Counted from the stretch's first letter, positions 24,301 to 36,775 are shown. The stretch is 64,000 nucleotides of DNA from Mixophyes australis (GCA_036250195.1 JAVHZZ010000010.1:77681423-77745422); one strand, 5' to 3'. The notes: generated by a model from the letters alone, not told the origin. Translations and numbers: made by a program.

Positions 24301-26160
24301 ATTTATATGATGACATTCATTTAATCTGTGTTGCTCGTTCTTATTCCAATTTAGTTACAAAGAAGTGTTACCTGGTGGTGTATCTGAAATGGACATAGAC
24401 CTCCTTACTGTTGATTGATCGTTTTTCATTGCTTTCAGAGGATACTTTGAGAGAATTATGGTGATTGATCCCTGGAAGTATGGTAGTTCTGCTTTCTTGT
24501 GGAGGAGTTGGGGCCTTCTATTGCAACCTCCTCCCTACTCTCGTATATAAATGTAATATATATGTTGTCCAGCGGTAAATTCTTTCTATTGGCAGATAAA
24601 AGTGATAGTAGGTCAGAAGCACAAGTAGTGGGTGGCCCAGGCACACAGATAGTGAGTCATTGTATTCCAGCTGTGCATATTTATTACTATATTATCCATA
24701 GTGCAGTATGAAGGGAAACACCGATAACATGGGATATTTGCCATTAACTAGCTAATAAAGTGATGAGCTCATTGTATGTGGTAATCGTCATATCCATGTG
24801 TTCTTTTACCTTCAATGACAACTATGTATTCCTATTCGACCGCAACTTGGATTTGGAAAAAATAAAGCATGAAATTTGCATGCACATACACACGTATTTA
24901 TATAGAAGCGGATCTCTAGATATGTTTCCGTTTGAATCTGGGTATAAGTCTGCACTGCCTATACGTTACTTGCCGTATGTAGACAGACAGAACACTGTGC
25001 TGGATACACACAATGCATATGTGCAATATAAAGTCCCATTAGAACGCATGCAGAATAAAAATGTATACAAAACATTTTCAATTCATAATACTATAATTAT
25101 TAATAAAAATGTTTTGTTTTTTTTTGTTTTTTTTCACTTTAACATAAATCAGGATGTTCTTAATACAAACAATCTGCTTTTATAGTTTCTGTGCTATCTA
25201 GTGGCATGCGTATGTGTCGTCACCAGAGCTTAAATGGGCCGCATCTGCATTGACATGTGCTTGGCACACCCTCACTCTACATGGGCTATGTGCATCTGCC
25301 CCTTCCCTCCCCCATACTGCCCTTCAAGTCAAAGGCATTAGTAGGTGTCATTTGCATTTAGACATGAATCTTGTGCCATAGTGGGCAATGGCATAAGGTC
25401 CCTTTTTGAACGTGTACAGAGCAATTTAACACATAATACGCACTCACATCAGATAGTTATCCCAAGTAAATCCAGGGGTCCTCCCTAAAACATCAGCTCA
25501 GCATACAATAGATAAACATAATTTCACAGGAGACAGGTCATCCTACCACGTACAGTGGTGGCTATCTTCAAGCTTTTCCCTGCCTGTGTGGTCTATTCCA
25601 CCCATCCAGACATCAAGAAGATTTATTACCCACCTGTTTCATGGGATTCAGTGCTCATATGCCTACTCATTACCCATCACCCACCACAGCAGAGAGCCAT
25701 TAACAAACTTGCCACATAATCCACAAGAGATCTTTGGTGCCTATCATCGACTTTCAAAGGAGCCATTAAGATCAACCACCGAAAAGAAGTGGCAAGATAC
25801 CTCTGCATGGGTCCTAAGCCAGGTAAACCTCTGCACAACATACAGTCGAAAATAAGATATCATTTGTTTCCATCATTGGCCTAGTGCAATCTTACCCCAC
25901 CACTGATAGATTACTTAAAAATACTATTTGAATTAGAGATACGCTGTGCTGTAAATAAAACAGGAACCGAGTCTCTCCCGCAACATTTAACTGATGTCCA
26001 TTCTACTGGTTTGTGGCCAATCCTGCAGCCTTGTACTGTGAAAGCATTTCCTTACCTGGCTTTCATACTAGTCTACATAGCAGACACATAAAGCTTGCAC
26101 ACACATTGTTGTAACTCTACATAAAAAAAACCTGGACTTTACAAGCTGGGGCTAATAACA
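21351..26160. other. Long AT-rich stretch without recognisable genes
   Basis: Read on both strands, I find no coding exon, RNA gene or element with matched ends. A 141-codon frame at 24760-25185 is AT-rich low-complexity and was rejected. Poly-A and poly-T runs occur near 23860 and 25110-25135. Old unrecognised repeats are likely. Confidence 0.4.
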
Positions 26161-26169
26161 GAGCATCCT

Positions 26170-27450
26170 GCAACACTGCCCTGATCAGTAATTCCAGGGG
26201 ACTGGAAAAGAGCGAATGTAGTCCCACTGCACAAAAGTGGAAGCAAGGAAGAGGCGAGCAACTACCGACCAGTGAGAATTACATCCCTAGTAGGGAAATT
26301 TATGGAAACACTGTTAAAAGAAAGAGTTGTAGAATATTTCAAATCCATTAACCTACAGGATCCCAACCAGCATGGATTTACTGGGGGAAGGTCATGTCAA
26401 ACAAATCTTATTGAGTTTTTTGACTGGGTGACCGTAGATGTAGCTTATCTGGATTTCAGTAAGGTTTTTGACACTGTCCCAAATTACAGAATATTAAATA
26501 AGTTTGAAAGCTTGGGATTGGATTCTAAGATGGTTGAATGGATAAGATTTTGGTTGCAGGATAGAAAACAGAGTTATAGTAAATGGAGTGCATTCACAGG
26601 AGGGAAAGATTACCAGTGGTGTACCACAAGGATCTGTACTTGGACCAGTGCTTTTTAATATCTTTATTGGTGACATTGCAAATGGTATTGAAGGGAAAGT
26701 ATGTATTTTTGCAGATGACACAAAGATATGCAACAGGGTAGACACACCAGGAGGTGTAAAACAAATGATTGATGATCCAGGTAGGCTAAAGGAATGGTCA
26801 AGAGTTTGTCAACTACAATTTAATGCCAAAAAATGCAAAATTATGCACTTGGGTATCAAAAATGCAAAGGCTACATATAGTATTAAATGGCACTATAATG
26901 GAAACTACTGAGGAAGAAAGGGATCTAGGAGTCACTATTTCAGGTGACTTAAAGGCAGGTAAGCAATGTAACAAAGGGAGGCAAGTCAGATGCTTGGTTG
27001 CATAAGGAGAGGAATCAATAGCAGAAAGAAAGAAATATTAATGTCACTGTATAGGTCATTGGTAAGGCCTCAACTAGAATACTGTGTTCAGTTCTAGAGG
27101 CCATGTCTCCAGAAGGATATAAATAGAAAATGTACAAAGAAGGACAGTTAAAATGGTGCTTGGCCTACATCACAAAAGTTACCCGGAAAGACTAAAAGAT
27201 CTTAATATGTATAGATTGGAGCAGAGAAGGGAAAGGGGGGACATGATAGAAACTTTCAAATATATCAAGGGTTTGAATAACGTACAGGAGGGAAACATTC
27301 TTCAAAGTAAGAGAAGTACTAGAACACGAGGACATGCACTGACACTGGAGGGAAGTAGGTTCAGAGGAAATTTGAGGAAAAATTACTTCACAGAAAGGGT
27401 AGTGCAGATAAGTGGAATAGTCTTCCATCAGAGGTGGTAGAGGCTAATAC
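26170..27450 (+). mobile_element. CR1/L2-group LINE reverse transcriptase fragment
   Basis: Ordered reverse transcriptase motifs run along the plus strand across at least three frames. These are NYRPVRITSLVGKFME (about 26260), QHGFTGGRSCQTNL (about 26370), AYLDFSKVFDTV (about 26440), [14 protein letters not shown] (about 26610), IFADDTKI (about 26706) and RRERGDMIETFKYIKG (about 27225). The tail has RTRGHALTLEGSRFRGNLRK. The FADD catalytic box is intact, but the acidic motif reads VFDTV after a frame-disturbed stretch. Frameshifts near 26430, 26590, 26900 and 27000 make it inactive. The 5' end is truncated, and no 3' tail is recognised. Confidence 0.8.
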
Positions 27451-28031
27451 AGTACAATAGTTTAAACATGCTTGGTATAGACATAAGCATATCCTTATAA
27501 AAAATAAAGGATCAAATAAGGTTTGATGATTATCATAGGTTCTTGTCATGTGCGACACTGCCCTCACTAACATACTCACATGAATGGACCTGTCAATGTC
27601 CCCACAATATCAGCACACTCATTTCCTTAATTACTCTGCGCTGCCCTTGATCTAATTGTCTACAGTTGTTCTATCTCCTCCCAATTCCCAAGGTGGTCAA
27701 ATCCTAGCCAAATGCACCTTTTAAAATAGCAATAAACTTGTTAAAAGACACATTATATACTTTCAAATAAATAATGATATTTCTAATGGGATATGCTACC
27801 TGGAAACTGTTCTGGGTGCCCTATGGGAACACAGAAGACTGTGCCTTACCTGCACATGTTTGCCATACTACACTGCTGCAATTTTACTAATGGTGTTATT
27901 TATTTTTCTTGGCTTGGCTCACGGACCCTTGGAAGCCAGTCCTTTGACCCTCTCCAGTCTGTTGATTTCTAGTAAATAAAGAAAAAGTAGACTACATATC
28001 CCCAATTTATTGAAGCGTCTATGATATTGAA

Positions 28032-28035
<4 letters not shown>

Positions 28036-28088
<53 letters not shown>
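28036..28088. repeat. (TA)n microsatellite
   Basis: Uninterrupted alternating T/A run. A second TA/TG run lies at about 28508-28552. Confidence 0.95.
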
Positions 28089-28093
<5 letters not shown>

Positions 28094-28094
28094 A

Positions 28095-28495
28095 ATGTCT
28101 AGTGGCGTGTGTTAGTCTGTCTGTGTGTGTAAAAAATAAAACCAAGCTGCAGCGCCACCTGCTGGCCGGAGTTATACACTGACCTACTAAATTCTTAGTG
28201 TGTGTGGAGAAAAAAATTCAGAAAGGGCTGAAATTTGGTATACTAAGATGTTTTTAATTTGTTAATTTAATTTGTTAATTGTTAAAAGTGTTTATAAAGA
28301 TTTTAAAAAAAATATATATATATTTCTTGAAGGAGAAGTGACAGTTGGGAGTGGTTGGTGGTTGCCGGGGGTGACAGTGGGGAGTGGTTTGTGGTTGAGG
28401 CCTGGGCTATGGCCCAAATGCATGACAAGAACCTTTTTAACACCTTAAGTAGCTTGATTTGACTAGAATGCATGAGTATCATGCACGGGTTAACT

Positions 28496-28505
<10 letters not shown>
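28095..28505. repeat. Dispersed repeat with CAGCGCCACCTGCTGG block
   Basis: The segment has recognisable landmarks of a frog interspersed repeat: CAGCGCCACCTGCTGGCC (28150-28167), TGAAATTTGGTATACTAAGA (about 28230) and GCATGAGTATCATGCACGGG (about 28471). It is flanked by AT microsatellites on both sides, and I could not define its ends. The class is unknown; a Helitron origin is possible but unsupported. Confidence 0.45.
28150..28167 (-). promoter_or_regulatory. CTCF-like motif within a repeat
   Basis: The minus strand reads CCAGCAGGTGGCGCTG, a full match to the CTCF core. It is part of the repeat sequence rather than a promoter. Binding is not shown. Confidence 0.45.
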
Positions 28506-28554
<49 letters not shown>

Positions 28555-28559
28555 TTTTA

Positions 28560-29990
28560 TCACATTAGCAGTTTCCCTTTGCTAAATACATTTGCTGCTT
28601 CTATTGCAGTCACAATCTCCTATAAAATATTTGAATAATTGACTACATTTCTGTAGAGTTAGTTGTATCTTTCTCTTCTTTTACACCATCCATTAGAGAA
28701 CAGAAGTTAACATTTTACTCAATGCACAGATCACTTGTAGTGAGAAGATATCAATACTCATTTGTCAACATTGCCCAGTATAGTCCTACAGCCCACATTC
28801 TACAAAAAATCATTAACTGAAGCATGTCCATTAATAGCAGACATACAATAAGAATCTGTTATGGTAGTAACCACAAGAGAACCATTTATAACATAGTAAT
28901 CTGTGCACCTCATACTAGTTATTATATAAAATGTTTTGTTAGTCAATTGTTGTTTTGAATGTTTATCACATAAAATAGTGATTCATTGATAGGGTTAAAA
29001 ATATTGTTAATTTACATATTGCCATAACTTGGACAGTACTCAAATCTCTCCAGTTTTTGAAATGTCAAAAGTATTTAATGTGCGATTTTACTATTCTGAC
29101 TATACACAGAATAGTGCTATTAAAGAATTACATTAGAACAGAACTGTCTAGGTTTACATTCAAAAAATGAATGCGGCACAACAACACTATTATGTAGTTC
29201 TCATAACATAACTCAAACATTTTTGAAGTGGTCACCATAAAGTACCATTTGCTAATACAATAATATATAAAGAAGACATTTCTATAACATGTTTATTTGT
29301 TCCTGAAAAGTGTACCTTTCATTTTTTTATTTAGCTGTTTCTCTTTTTAAAATGTTTCTTTGCTGTCTGCAAATCAGATTCAACAGTAATAGAGTAGTTT
29401 CTAAACAAAGATGGGACTTTTATCTGTGCTTTTAAGAAGAGTAGATTAAAGCAGAACTCTATCTAATCTAACCCAAAATTACACATTTAAAAAAAAAAAA
29501 AAAAAAAAGCAATGTCTACGGGATGCAAAGCAAGTTTGGAAAGGGAGGATTTACTACGTTTTTATTGGGTTATAAATGCAGATCCAACAAAATGGCATGA
29601 TTGGCTATTGGCAATAAAAGAATAACATCATGGCACCAGGCCAAGATATACTTAGAAACCTAGAAAAGGGATATGTCAAACCATACATATAGCTGCTCAT
29701 AACCTATAACACGCAGACAAAGGAAAAGTAGGAAAAGGTAACCACAATGGGGGATAAGGGGGGGAGGGGGAATCCCATAGACATTTTTAATGGTTAGTTC
29801 TCCCGAGTGGATTCAAGAGCAGCCATCCAGTTAACCCTTTCAACATGAACCAAAGGGCTGGAATTCAAAACTCTTGCCACTTTGGGACCCCTCTGTAGAT
29901 CTGGGTTTGCTCAAAGTTTGGTGAGTGCGTGTACACTTTCACCCCTGCTGATTGAGAAATGCCTGTATGGCATTGTTCAGGTATGATGGT
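28560..29990. other. No recognised feature
   Basis: AT-rich DNA with an A run at about 29490-29508. No exon or element ends seen. Confidence 0.4.
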
Positions 29991-30535
29991 TATTATTATC
30001 TGTACAGCGCTGCAGAATTTGCAGCCGCAGCACCGGACAGTGGGTAAAACATAGGTGTGAGTAGGGTAAGCTCTAATAGAGATGGATTTTCAGAGATTGT
30101 TTCAAATTTGAAGGCTGTGGGAGAGTCTGATCAGGTGTGTTAGGGAATTCCATAAGTGGGTAGGAGAGAGTGGGAGGTGGCTACCAGAGGCAAGGCACAG
30201 GTTAGAGGTAGATTTAAGAAGATGAGATGGAAATTAATTCAAGATGTATAAAAGGTTGGTGTTGTGGGTTTTGTAGGTAAAGGTGAGTAATTTGATTTGG
30301 ATTATGAAGGACGTGCAGAGCCATTGTTGGGCTTTGCAGAGTGGCAAGGCAGATGTGGAGCCGCTAGAGAGAGATCAGGATTGTTGCTGCATTTAAGTGG
30401 AATAGATGGGCAAGAGAAATGCCAGAGAGATGAGGTTGGAGTAGCCAAGCAGGAGATAATGAGGAAATGGAAAAGAGTTTTCTTTAAAAGGTGCATTTGT
30501 TGCCTGCACACAATTGAGGCAGCTGTTTTATGAAC
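29990..30535 (-). mobile_element. Old L2-like LINE 3' remnant
   Basis: On the plus strand it starts ATTATTATCTGTACAGCGCT, the inverted 3' tail of an L2 element. It continues through TTTTCAGAGATTGTTTCAAA and GGAATTCCATAAG, parts of the inverted C-terminal coding region, as also seen near 62960-63020. Divergence is high and no frame survives. Boundaries are approximate. Confidence 0.6.
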
Positions 30536-32410
30536 TTAGGCAAAATTCATGAATTCATGATGTCTATTAATTCACTGGGAACCCGTGACATTACTACAGT
30601 TCATCAGGACTAGAACTCATGCGGCATGACCAATAGTGAACTGACTGGCATCATTCTCATTAAAATTTGTTCAAAAAAACACAGTTGTTGCATCCACTAT
30701 GTATATAAAACAAGTGCTCCTTAATTATATGTGTGTTAAGGGTCCTACTATATACCAGTGCTGTCCAATACTTTATGAAGCACTTTTGACTTGCAGGCTT
30801 AATTAGAAAAAATAAATGTCATAGAGCAGAGTTTATGGAGGCTATCATAGATGTTGGGGATCAGAAAGCTTTGTAGGGTGTACTAGGAGAATTGGGCATA
30901 TTCAATGTTTTCACAGTGTTCTCTGTACAATAGTTACTTTATTGAGGTAGTATAAAACCCATAATCACAGTGCATATAGTATCTTTTACTTATTCAATAA
31001 TATTACAACATATTTTCAGTAAAATAATCTTACTTACTTAACATATAATAGATCAACATCGATGATACAATATTTGTGTGTATGTACATTAACTTTCATA
31101 GCTGATATCTTACTGTATCTCCCATATGATTCCTATTGCAATATGTATGTGTACAATTTCCATTTATAAACCTCGGATCAATAAAATACAGTGCAGCAAT
31201 CTATTCCCTACAAATCTTCCCATAGATCATTTGCAATGTCTTCCATTCTCATAGTAGATGAACTCCTGCTCCCATAATACTACTGTACACAGTACAACTT
31301 TACTGTGCCCAGTACAATTTCATGTAAACATATTGTGATTTAAAGTACATTTTTCTAGTACAAATGCTTGTGGTTAATAATATAAGGGATGAGAAGGGCA
31401 CCATATCAGTGGAGGCCTCATACAGCAGAATGACAAGGCAGACTTCTGACAATCCTCTAGATGTAAATGTCAGAACTACAAATTTAGGATGTTACACAGT
31501 GTCGGGGCTAACCTTCATTTGACAGATGTGGCTACATGTAGCAGCCTACAGCAAAATAACTCCATTTATACTGGTTGAATGCATGTATCATGTTTTCTGT
31601 CACTGTTTAAAAAGATTCCTGCAGTGCATACATCAGCAATAAACTAGTTAATGCTTATATTATCTTCACAAGCATCTTTAAAGTCGGGGCTCAGTGCCAA
31701 ACAAACCGCTCTGAACGCCTGTAACTGAGCCAAACACAATCCTAATCATAGGCTGTTACTGTTAGTTATTCTATGAGCTGAGCTCCACACATTGTGTGTG
31801 CAACGCAGAGCGAAGATTCGCTGGACTTGTTTACTGTTCTCTGGAGATCCTCCAGAAACACAAAATTAAACATGCAGCATAACCACTCCATAACAGGCAA
31901 TCATATAGCTTTACTCAAGGTAATGTCTGAAATGAAATCAACATACATTGGAGATATATATGACTTACATTCACTTATGTAAATGTATTTAAACACCAAG
32001 AAAAATAGTTCTACAAGAGCTCCATTACAGACCACTAAGAACATCTTTAGAAAATATTTCCTGACAATCGGCTAAGTAACATAAGTACACCTACAGATTT
32101 CTTAGTCTGCCATATCATAAGAATTTACAAATGTTTCAAAGTGCCTGTCAGTTTGTACTTTAGGTGTAATGGTCCTTTAACTGTTAATAAGTGTTCCACA
32201 AGCACTACAAAATGAGGATTCACACTGAGAGATATCTTTGACACTTTAGTACATAAACTTAATTAAATAATATGTCGCTAACTGATCATGTTTCCTGTAA
32301 CTAATTTTTCCACTTGACTACAGGAAAGTGTAATGTAATCTTAACAAATTTTTTTTTTATATGCCATCCACTGCAGAAAATAACTGTTCCTTATACTATA
32401 TCTTACTGCT
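30536..32410. other. No recognised feature
   Basis: AT-rich DNA. No exon, RNA gene or matched element ends found on either strand. Confidence 0.4.
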
Positions 32411-32415
32411 ATAAA

Positions 32416-32816
32416 GTTTGGTACACACTTATGCAGTTTTCGTGCATGTCACATGATTCACAACCGTTTGTTCAGATATTGGAAGCGTGTGTACGCTCCC
32501 ACGACCAAGTTTTATCATACCAACACACATTGCATCTGTTGATTTGGTTTTCTTTCTCAAAATCACGATCAACGATATCGGGCAAATGTGGAAATGTGTA
32601 TGCATTCACGACCAGTAGTGTAGGCAGATATCTGTAGAGTGTGTACGGAGTCATAATCTTTGCAGCAGATGGTTATGAGAGATGAATAACAGATCTGAAG
32701 GTAAATTATGTAGGTGTGTATGCCTGAATCGGCATGCTCATCTGGCATTTCAATTGCGGGTGAAGTCGTTATAGAAATTGTATCTGAAGTAAGATTGCAT
32801 AGGTGTGTACCTAGCT
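32416..32816. mobile_element. TIR element of the GGTACACACTA family, copy 2
   Basis: The left end is TTTGGTACACACTTATGCAG and the right end, read inward, is AGCTAGGTACACACCTATGC. It shares the internal ACAGATCTGAAGGTAAAT block and TGAATCGGCATGCT with the copy at 18173-18595. Diverged and noncoding. Confidence 0.65.
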
Positions 32817-33616
32817 TAAATATTGGATCCCTGGGAGTCCTCTAAGTTGTATGATTATTTCAGAAGATCGGTTTTCCTTGGACAATTCCCATCAATTCAT
32901 ACACCATAGCACAATCCTAGGGGTTAAGAGCCTAGGGGGCAAGACTCGACTCAGCAGCTTATTTTAAAGGAAATAATGCAGGTGGCCCAGTGACTCAACA
33001 CAAGGTAGTCCACTGTGGGACAGGCCTGGTGGGCAGATGCCCCCCCAAGCAAGCCAGCACCTGCTTAAAAGATGCAGAGGGAATGGAGTGCTAAACCACA
33101 TTTCATTTCCAGGGACATAGTTAAGGGTTGACTTACCACATGCCTACCCAGGTAGGTACACCTGTAACCTATATACTATATCCCTTTTTAACTTTTTTGG
33201 TTTTTTTAGCCATAATAAAAATTATGTCTGTGAGTCAGTTTAGCAACCAATTATTCAGTTTATATTAATAACATGGTATATTTTATTTCCATTATTTTCT
33301 ATTAGTAATGAAGTATGTTATTGTATGAAAAGATCATGGAATTTAGCAATTGTACAAACTAATGCTTCTAAACAAATTACAAATCATTTTTGATCATACA
33401 TTACAAACTGGTAAAAAGGATCACGGGGACCACACTAAAAAGGCAAGGTTTAGCTTTCGACCCATATGTTAAGTCTGGTCAGTCATTAGTGATAACATAT
33501 GCTACTGTTAGTTCACCAGTGAATTGATAGACTGATCATTCCACACAATACCTGCCTTTATTGTGTGCAGGTGATGGGTCTAGTGTAGGACTCCCTGCTA
33601 TACGCTTAACATATTA

Positions 33617-33897
33617 AGCGTCATTTAGAGTTAGGACCAGAAAAGAAGGTGCAAATTTGTTCCCGAATAAACCATGTAGCCATGCAAAGGGTTCAAATGG
33701 AATTTTATTTTGCATGCATGGAAAATACTGCCTGCTTTTCCATATATTGCACAAATACTGGACAGCTTTATTTTTGCGCTGCAATTTAGAGTTGATCTGC
33801 ACATTTGTAGTCCCCCCCCCCCCCCCTCTGCAGCATAGATTTACCAAGGTGCATATTGCTACTTTTTTTGCTTTGCTCATAACTCTAAATGAGGCCC
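33617..33897. mobile_element. CATTTAGAG-end MITE, copy 1
   Basis: The left end has GTCATTTAGAGTTAGG and the right end ACTCTAAATGAGGCCC. Interior blocks GGTGCAAATTTGTTCCCG and CAATTTAGAGTTGATCTGCA recur in the copy at 40165-40449. A C run lies at about 33812-33825. Noncoding. Confidence 0.65.
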
Positions 33898-34735
33898 ATA
33901 TTGTGCATTTCTCAGACTTCAACACATTGCTAGGGAAATATTGGTCAATTTAACCTATGTTTAACTATTATCCAAAACTTCACCTTTTGCTCCACATAGT
34001 CATTCTTTAAACAATGCTCATTGTACCGATTATCCTCCCCCATCCTTTTCTAAAGAGTTTCATATAAGGAATCTGTGCAGTGGAACAGTATCCGTTAAGA
34101 GACGCTTACAGCTGCTGGCATTTTGCACTACATCATGGATTTACACTGAAATTTGAGCTACTCTTTCCTGTACATATTTTGCATTTCAGATTTCTGTTTT
34201 TGATAGAATCTGTCAAACACTGAGGATAAAGAAATCTTCACAATTTTGGTTTCTGACAAATTGAGAACAGACTTGAAGTGGATTTTGTGTTTGATGTGAA
34301 GAGGCTGTGAGTGCCAGAGGAAAAGACATTAATTAAGGAATAGAATAAAAAGGTATGTAAAGAATCGCTTTATTTCTTTTTAATCTCTTCTAGAGTTTAA
34401 TGTAGATTTCAGAAATACTAATGGTCCCATGGCGCTCTTAATATAAATTGTTCCACTTAATTGTTCATTTATTCACAAGCCTGCAACTGTATTTTTTAGG
34501 ATCTTACTCTTGACTTTTCAAAGTGTTTGCAAGTTTCTTGAATTCTAGGTATAAAGTAACATAGCAGATAGAAGTGTTTAAAGCTACTCTGCCACTGGAT
34601 GATCTCATGTGCCAAAGTTCATAGTGATAAGGGAACAAAGGATTCTGGGAGAGAACAACCTAGTTCCCCTTCACACATTGTGAATTGTTGATTTGTGTTT
34701 TAGCGTTTGCCTTTTGGTTTATGTGATGTTGAATA
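33898..34735. other. No recognised feature
   Basis: AT-rich DNA without recognisable exon or element. Confidence 0.4.
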
Positions 34736-35020
34736 CTTTTGTGTCAAAAAAGACAAAAGTATTATAGGGGTGATACCTTTATTGGCTAACCAAAAGAAAT
34801 TTCTATATTTGCTAGCTTTCAGAGCACAGAGGTCCCTTAATCAACCAAGTTTTCAAATGAATGACTGAGAAAAGGGCACAACATTTAAGAAATGTTACAT
34901 CCAGTAATTTGTACAGGATGGGGGGGGGGGGGGGGATACATCATAAAGAAAAGCTAAAGTAATAAAACGGAGGTTTTCGTTAGGGATGGAAGAGTGAAAG
35001 TTCTAAGAGTTCAGAGATCT

Positions 35021-35210
35021 GGGGGTAAATGTATGAATCTCCGGATTCTTCATCTCCGGCGAGTTCAGCCTCTTCAGCGCTTAAATTTAAAGCAGCGCTG
35101 CATTGTAAAGGGAAACTTCCCTTTACAATGCAGCGCCGCTTTAAATTTAAGCGCTGAAGAGGCTGAACACGCCGGAGATGAAGAATCCGGAGATTCATAC
35201 ATTTACCCCC
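35021..35210. mobile_element. Near-perfect palindromic MITE, copy P1
   Basis: The ends are GGGGTAAATGTATGAA and its reverse complement, flanked by CTG on both sides when the element is taken as 35022-35209. The arms are about 94 bp with only 2 mismatches and almost no loop. The core is AAAGCGGCGCTGCATTGTAA. It is inserted in the Penelope-like 3' UTR, so it is younger than that element. Confidence 0.88.
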
Positions 35211-35381
35211 TGGAGTCACTCTGCTGTGGGTTGTGAAGTGTGTCCATGTAGTGGGTCATAAATCCAGGTGTTAGGTTTAGTTCTTGAGTCAATGACTGGA
35301 ATGATCTTATCAGCTTGAATTCCCAGACTTTTCTCTCCCTGTCATTTTAATAAAAAAAAAAACTTTCAGTATTAAGACTTT

Positions 35382-35903
35382 TTAATCTGTCATACTGTGT
35401 CCTGGTCCAGAGAAGTGTTTACCAATGGGGGTGTCCAGAGTCTTCTTTATTGTGTGTCTGTGTAGATTCATCCTGGATTGTAGTTTTTGCTTGGTCTCTC
35501 CAATGTAGATTCCCTCAGGTCACCTTGTGCACTGTATCATGTACACAACATTTGTAGGATGTACATGAGAATGTGTCCGTGATTTTATAGTCCCGTTGGG
35601 TATGTGGACTGTGTTTGTTGGTAGGACATGGCTGTAGGTTTTGCATTTTTTGTTTTTGCAAGGGAAGGTGCCAGTCTCTGATGGTGATGATAGGGCACTT
35701 CTAACGAGGAGATTTCTTAAGTTTGGAGGTTGTTTGTATGAATGGTGAGATAAATATGTGAATATTTCCTTCAGTCTATTGTCTTTCTGAAATATGGGCT
35801 GAAGATCAGCAGCAATTTTCCCCAAGATGTTCGTATGGGGATTGTAAGTGACCACTAGAGGCACCCTGCTGTTGTATTCTTGTGGCTCGGTGGATCTGTT
35901 CAT
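35382..35903 (-). pseudogene. Penelope-like GIY-YIG endonuclease region
   Basis: The first part is open (35903-35520) and carries VPLVVTYNPH, LRNLLVRSAL and FPCKNKKCKT, the linker of Penelope-like proteins. Then comes MIQCTR followed by an in-frame TGA exactly where the second Cys of a CxxC pair is expected. After the stop the same frame resumes PEGIYIGETKQKLQSRM and HRHTIKK, the endonuclease core with its YIG, Arg and His residues. It stops again at 35384-35382. The endonuclease normally nicks target DNA for insertion; this copy is dead. Confidence 0.8.
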
Positions 35904-36057
35904 CTATAACTATTGGATGGTATCCTTGTTGTAGGAATGTATTCCACAGTGATAGCACGTGTTGTTTTTTGTCATCACTATCTGTACAAATCCGAATGTA
36001 TCTCAGAGCTTGGCTGTAAATGATGGGCTTCTTTATGTGTCCTGGGTGAAAGCTGTT

Positions 36058-36762
36058 TCATCTCAGATATGCTGGGCGGTCTGTAGGTTTATGATAGATT
36101 GAAGTTTGTATAGTATTGTTTTTATTGTATAGGGTCATGTCTAGGAAATGTATCTGAGATCGTGAGTAGTTAAGGGTGAGTCTGATGGTTCGGTGAAACT
36201 TGTTGAAGTTTTTATGAAAAGACAGCAGCTCATCTTCAGAGCCAGTCCAGATTAGTAGCAAATCACCAATATAACGGAAGTATGCTAGAGGTTTCATTGT
36301 GCAAGTTGATAAGAATTCCTCCTCTAGTTTAACCATGAAAAGATCAGCATACTGAGGTGACATCTTACTACCCATGGCTCTTCCCATACACTGCAGGTAT
36401 CTGTCTTTTCCAAAAGAAAAGTAATTATGATTGAGTATGAACCTGATCAGCTGCAGGGTCGGCTCTGTGGCTAGACTGTTTATTTGATGGTAGTGTTGGC
36501 ATGCAGCTATGCCATCCGTGTGGGTTATGTTAGAGTACAGAGACTCCACATCCATAGTTGCCAGTATTGAGCCTTCTGGAAGTGGACCCACAGCTGAAAG
36601 TTTACAGAGAATGTCTGTGGTATCCTGGATATAACTAGGTCTACGACTCACCAAGGGTTTTAGAACATTCTCTATCCAGCCAGAAATATTTTCAGTTAAG
36701 GTCCCAATAGCAGAAATTGATGGTCTACCTGGATTGCCTTCTTTATGTATTTTAGGTAACAT
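36058..36762 (-). pseudogene. Penelope-type reverse transcriptase, C-terminal 234 codons
   Basis: The frame opens at MLPKIHKEGNPGRPSIS, the LPKxHK block that starts the core of Penelope-type reverse transcriptases. It continues with ATMDVESLYSNI, the first acidic motif, and MGRAMGSKMSPQYADLFM, the substrate-binding block. The catalytic box reads YFRYIGDLLLIW. The family has Y-x-D-D here, so one catalytic Asp has become Gly, expected to abolish activity. SRSQIHFLDMTLY and IYHKPTDRPAYL follow. The frame ends at a stop just after PAYLR, where homology continues in another frame. The N-terminal part is absent. Confidence 0.85.
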
Positions 36763-36775
36763 GTAGAAGGAAACA

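Larger units (their letters stand above)
34738..36775 (-). mobile_element. Penelope-like element, 5' truncated and broken
   Basis: The minus strand encodes a Penelope-type reverse transcriptase (36762-36058) followed by linker and a GIY-YIG endonuclease (to about 35382), the diagnostic domain order. The 3' UTR contains the minus-strand form of GATACCTTTATTGGCTAACC (about 34772-34791), typical of these elements. A palindromic MITE (35021-35210) and a G run (34921-34937) interrupt the 3' region. The reverse transcriptase start is missing. Confidence 0.85.

Noticed and set aside
24760..25185. 141-codon plus-strand frame
   Set aside because: It is AT-rich, ends in poly-Phe from a T run, has no recognisable domain, and lacks splice or promoter context.
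34738..34860. Hammerhead ribozyme expected in some Penelope-like elements
   Set aside because: I could not find the conserved CTGATGA and GAAA core in the right arrangement.
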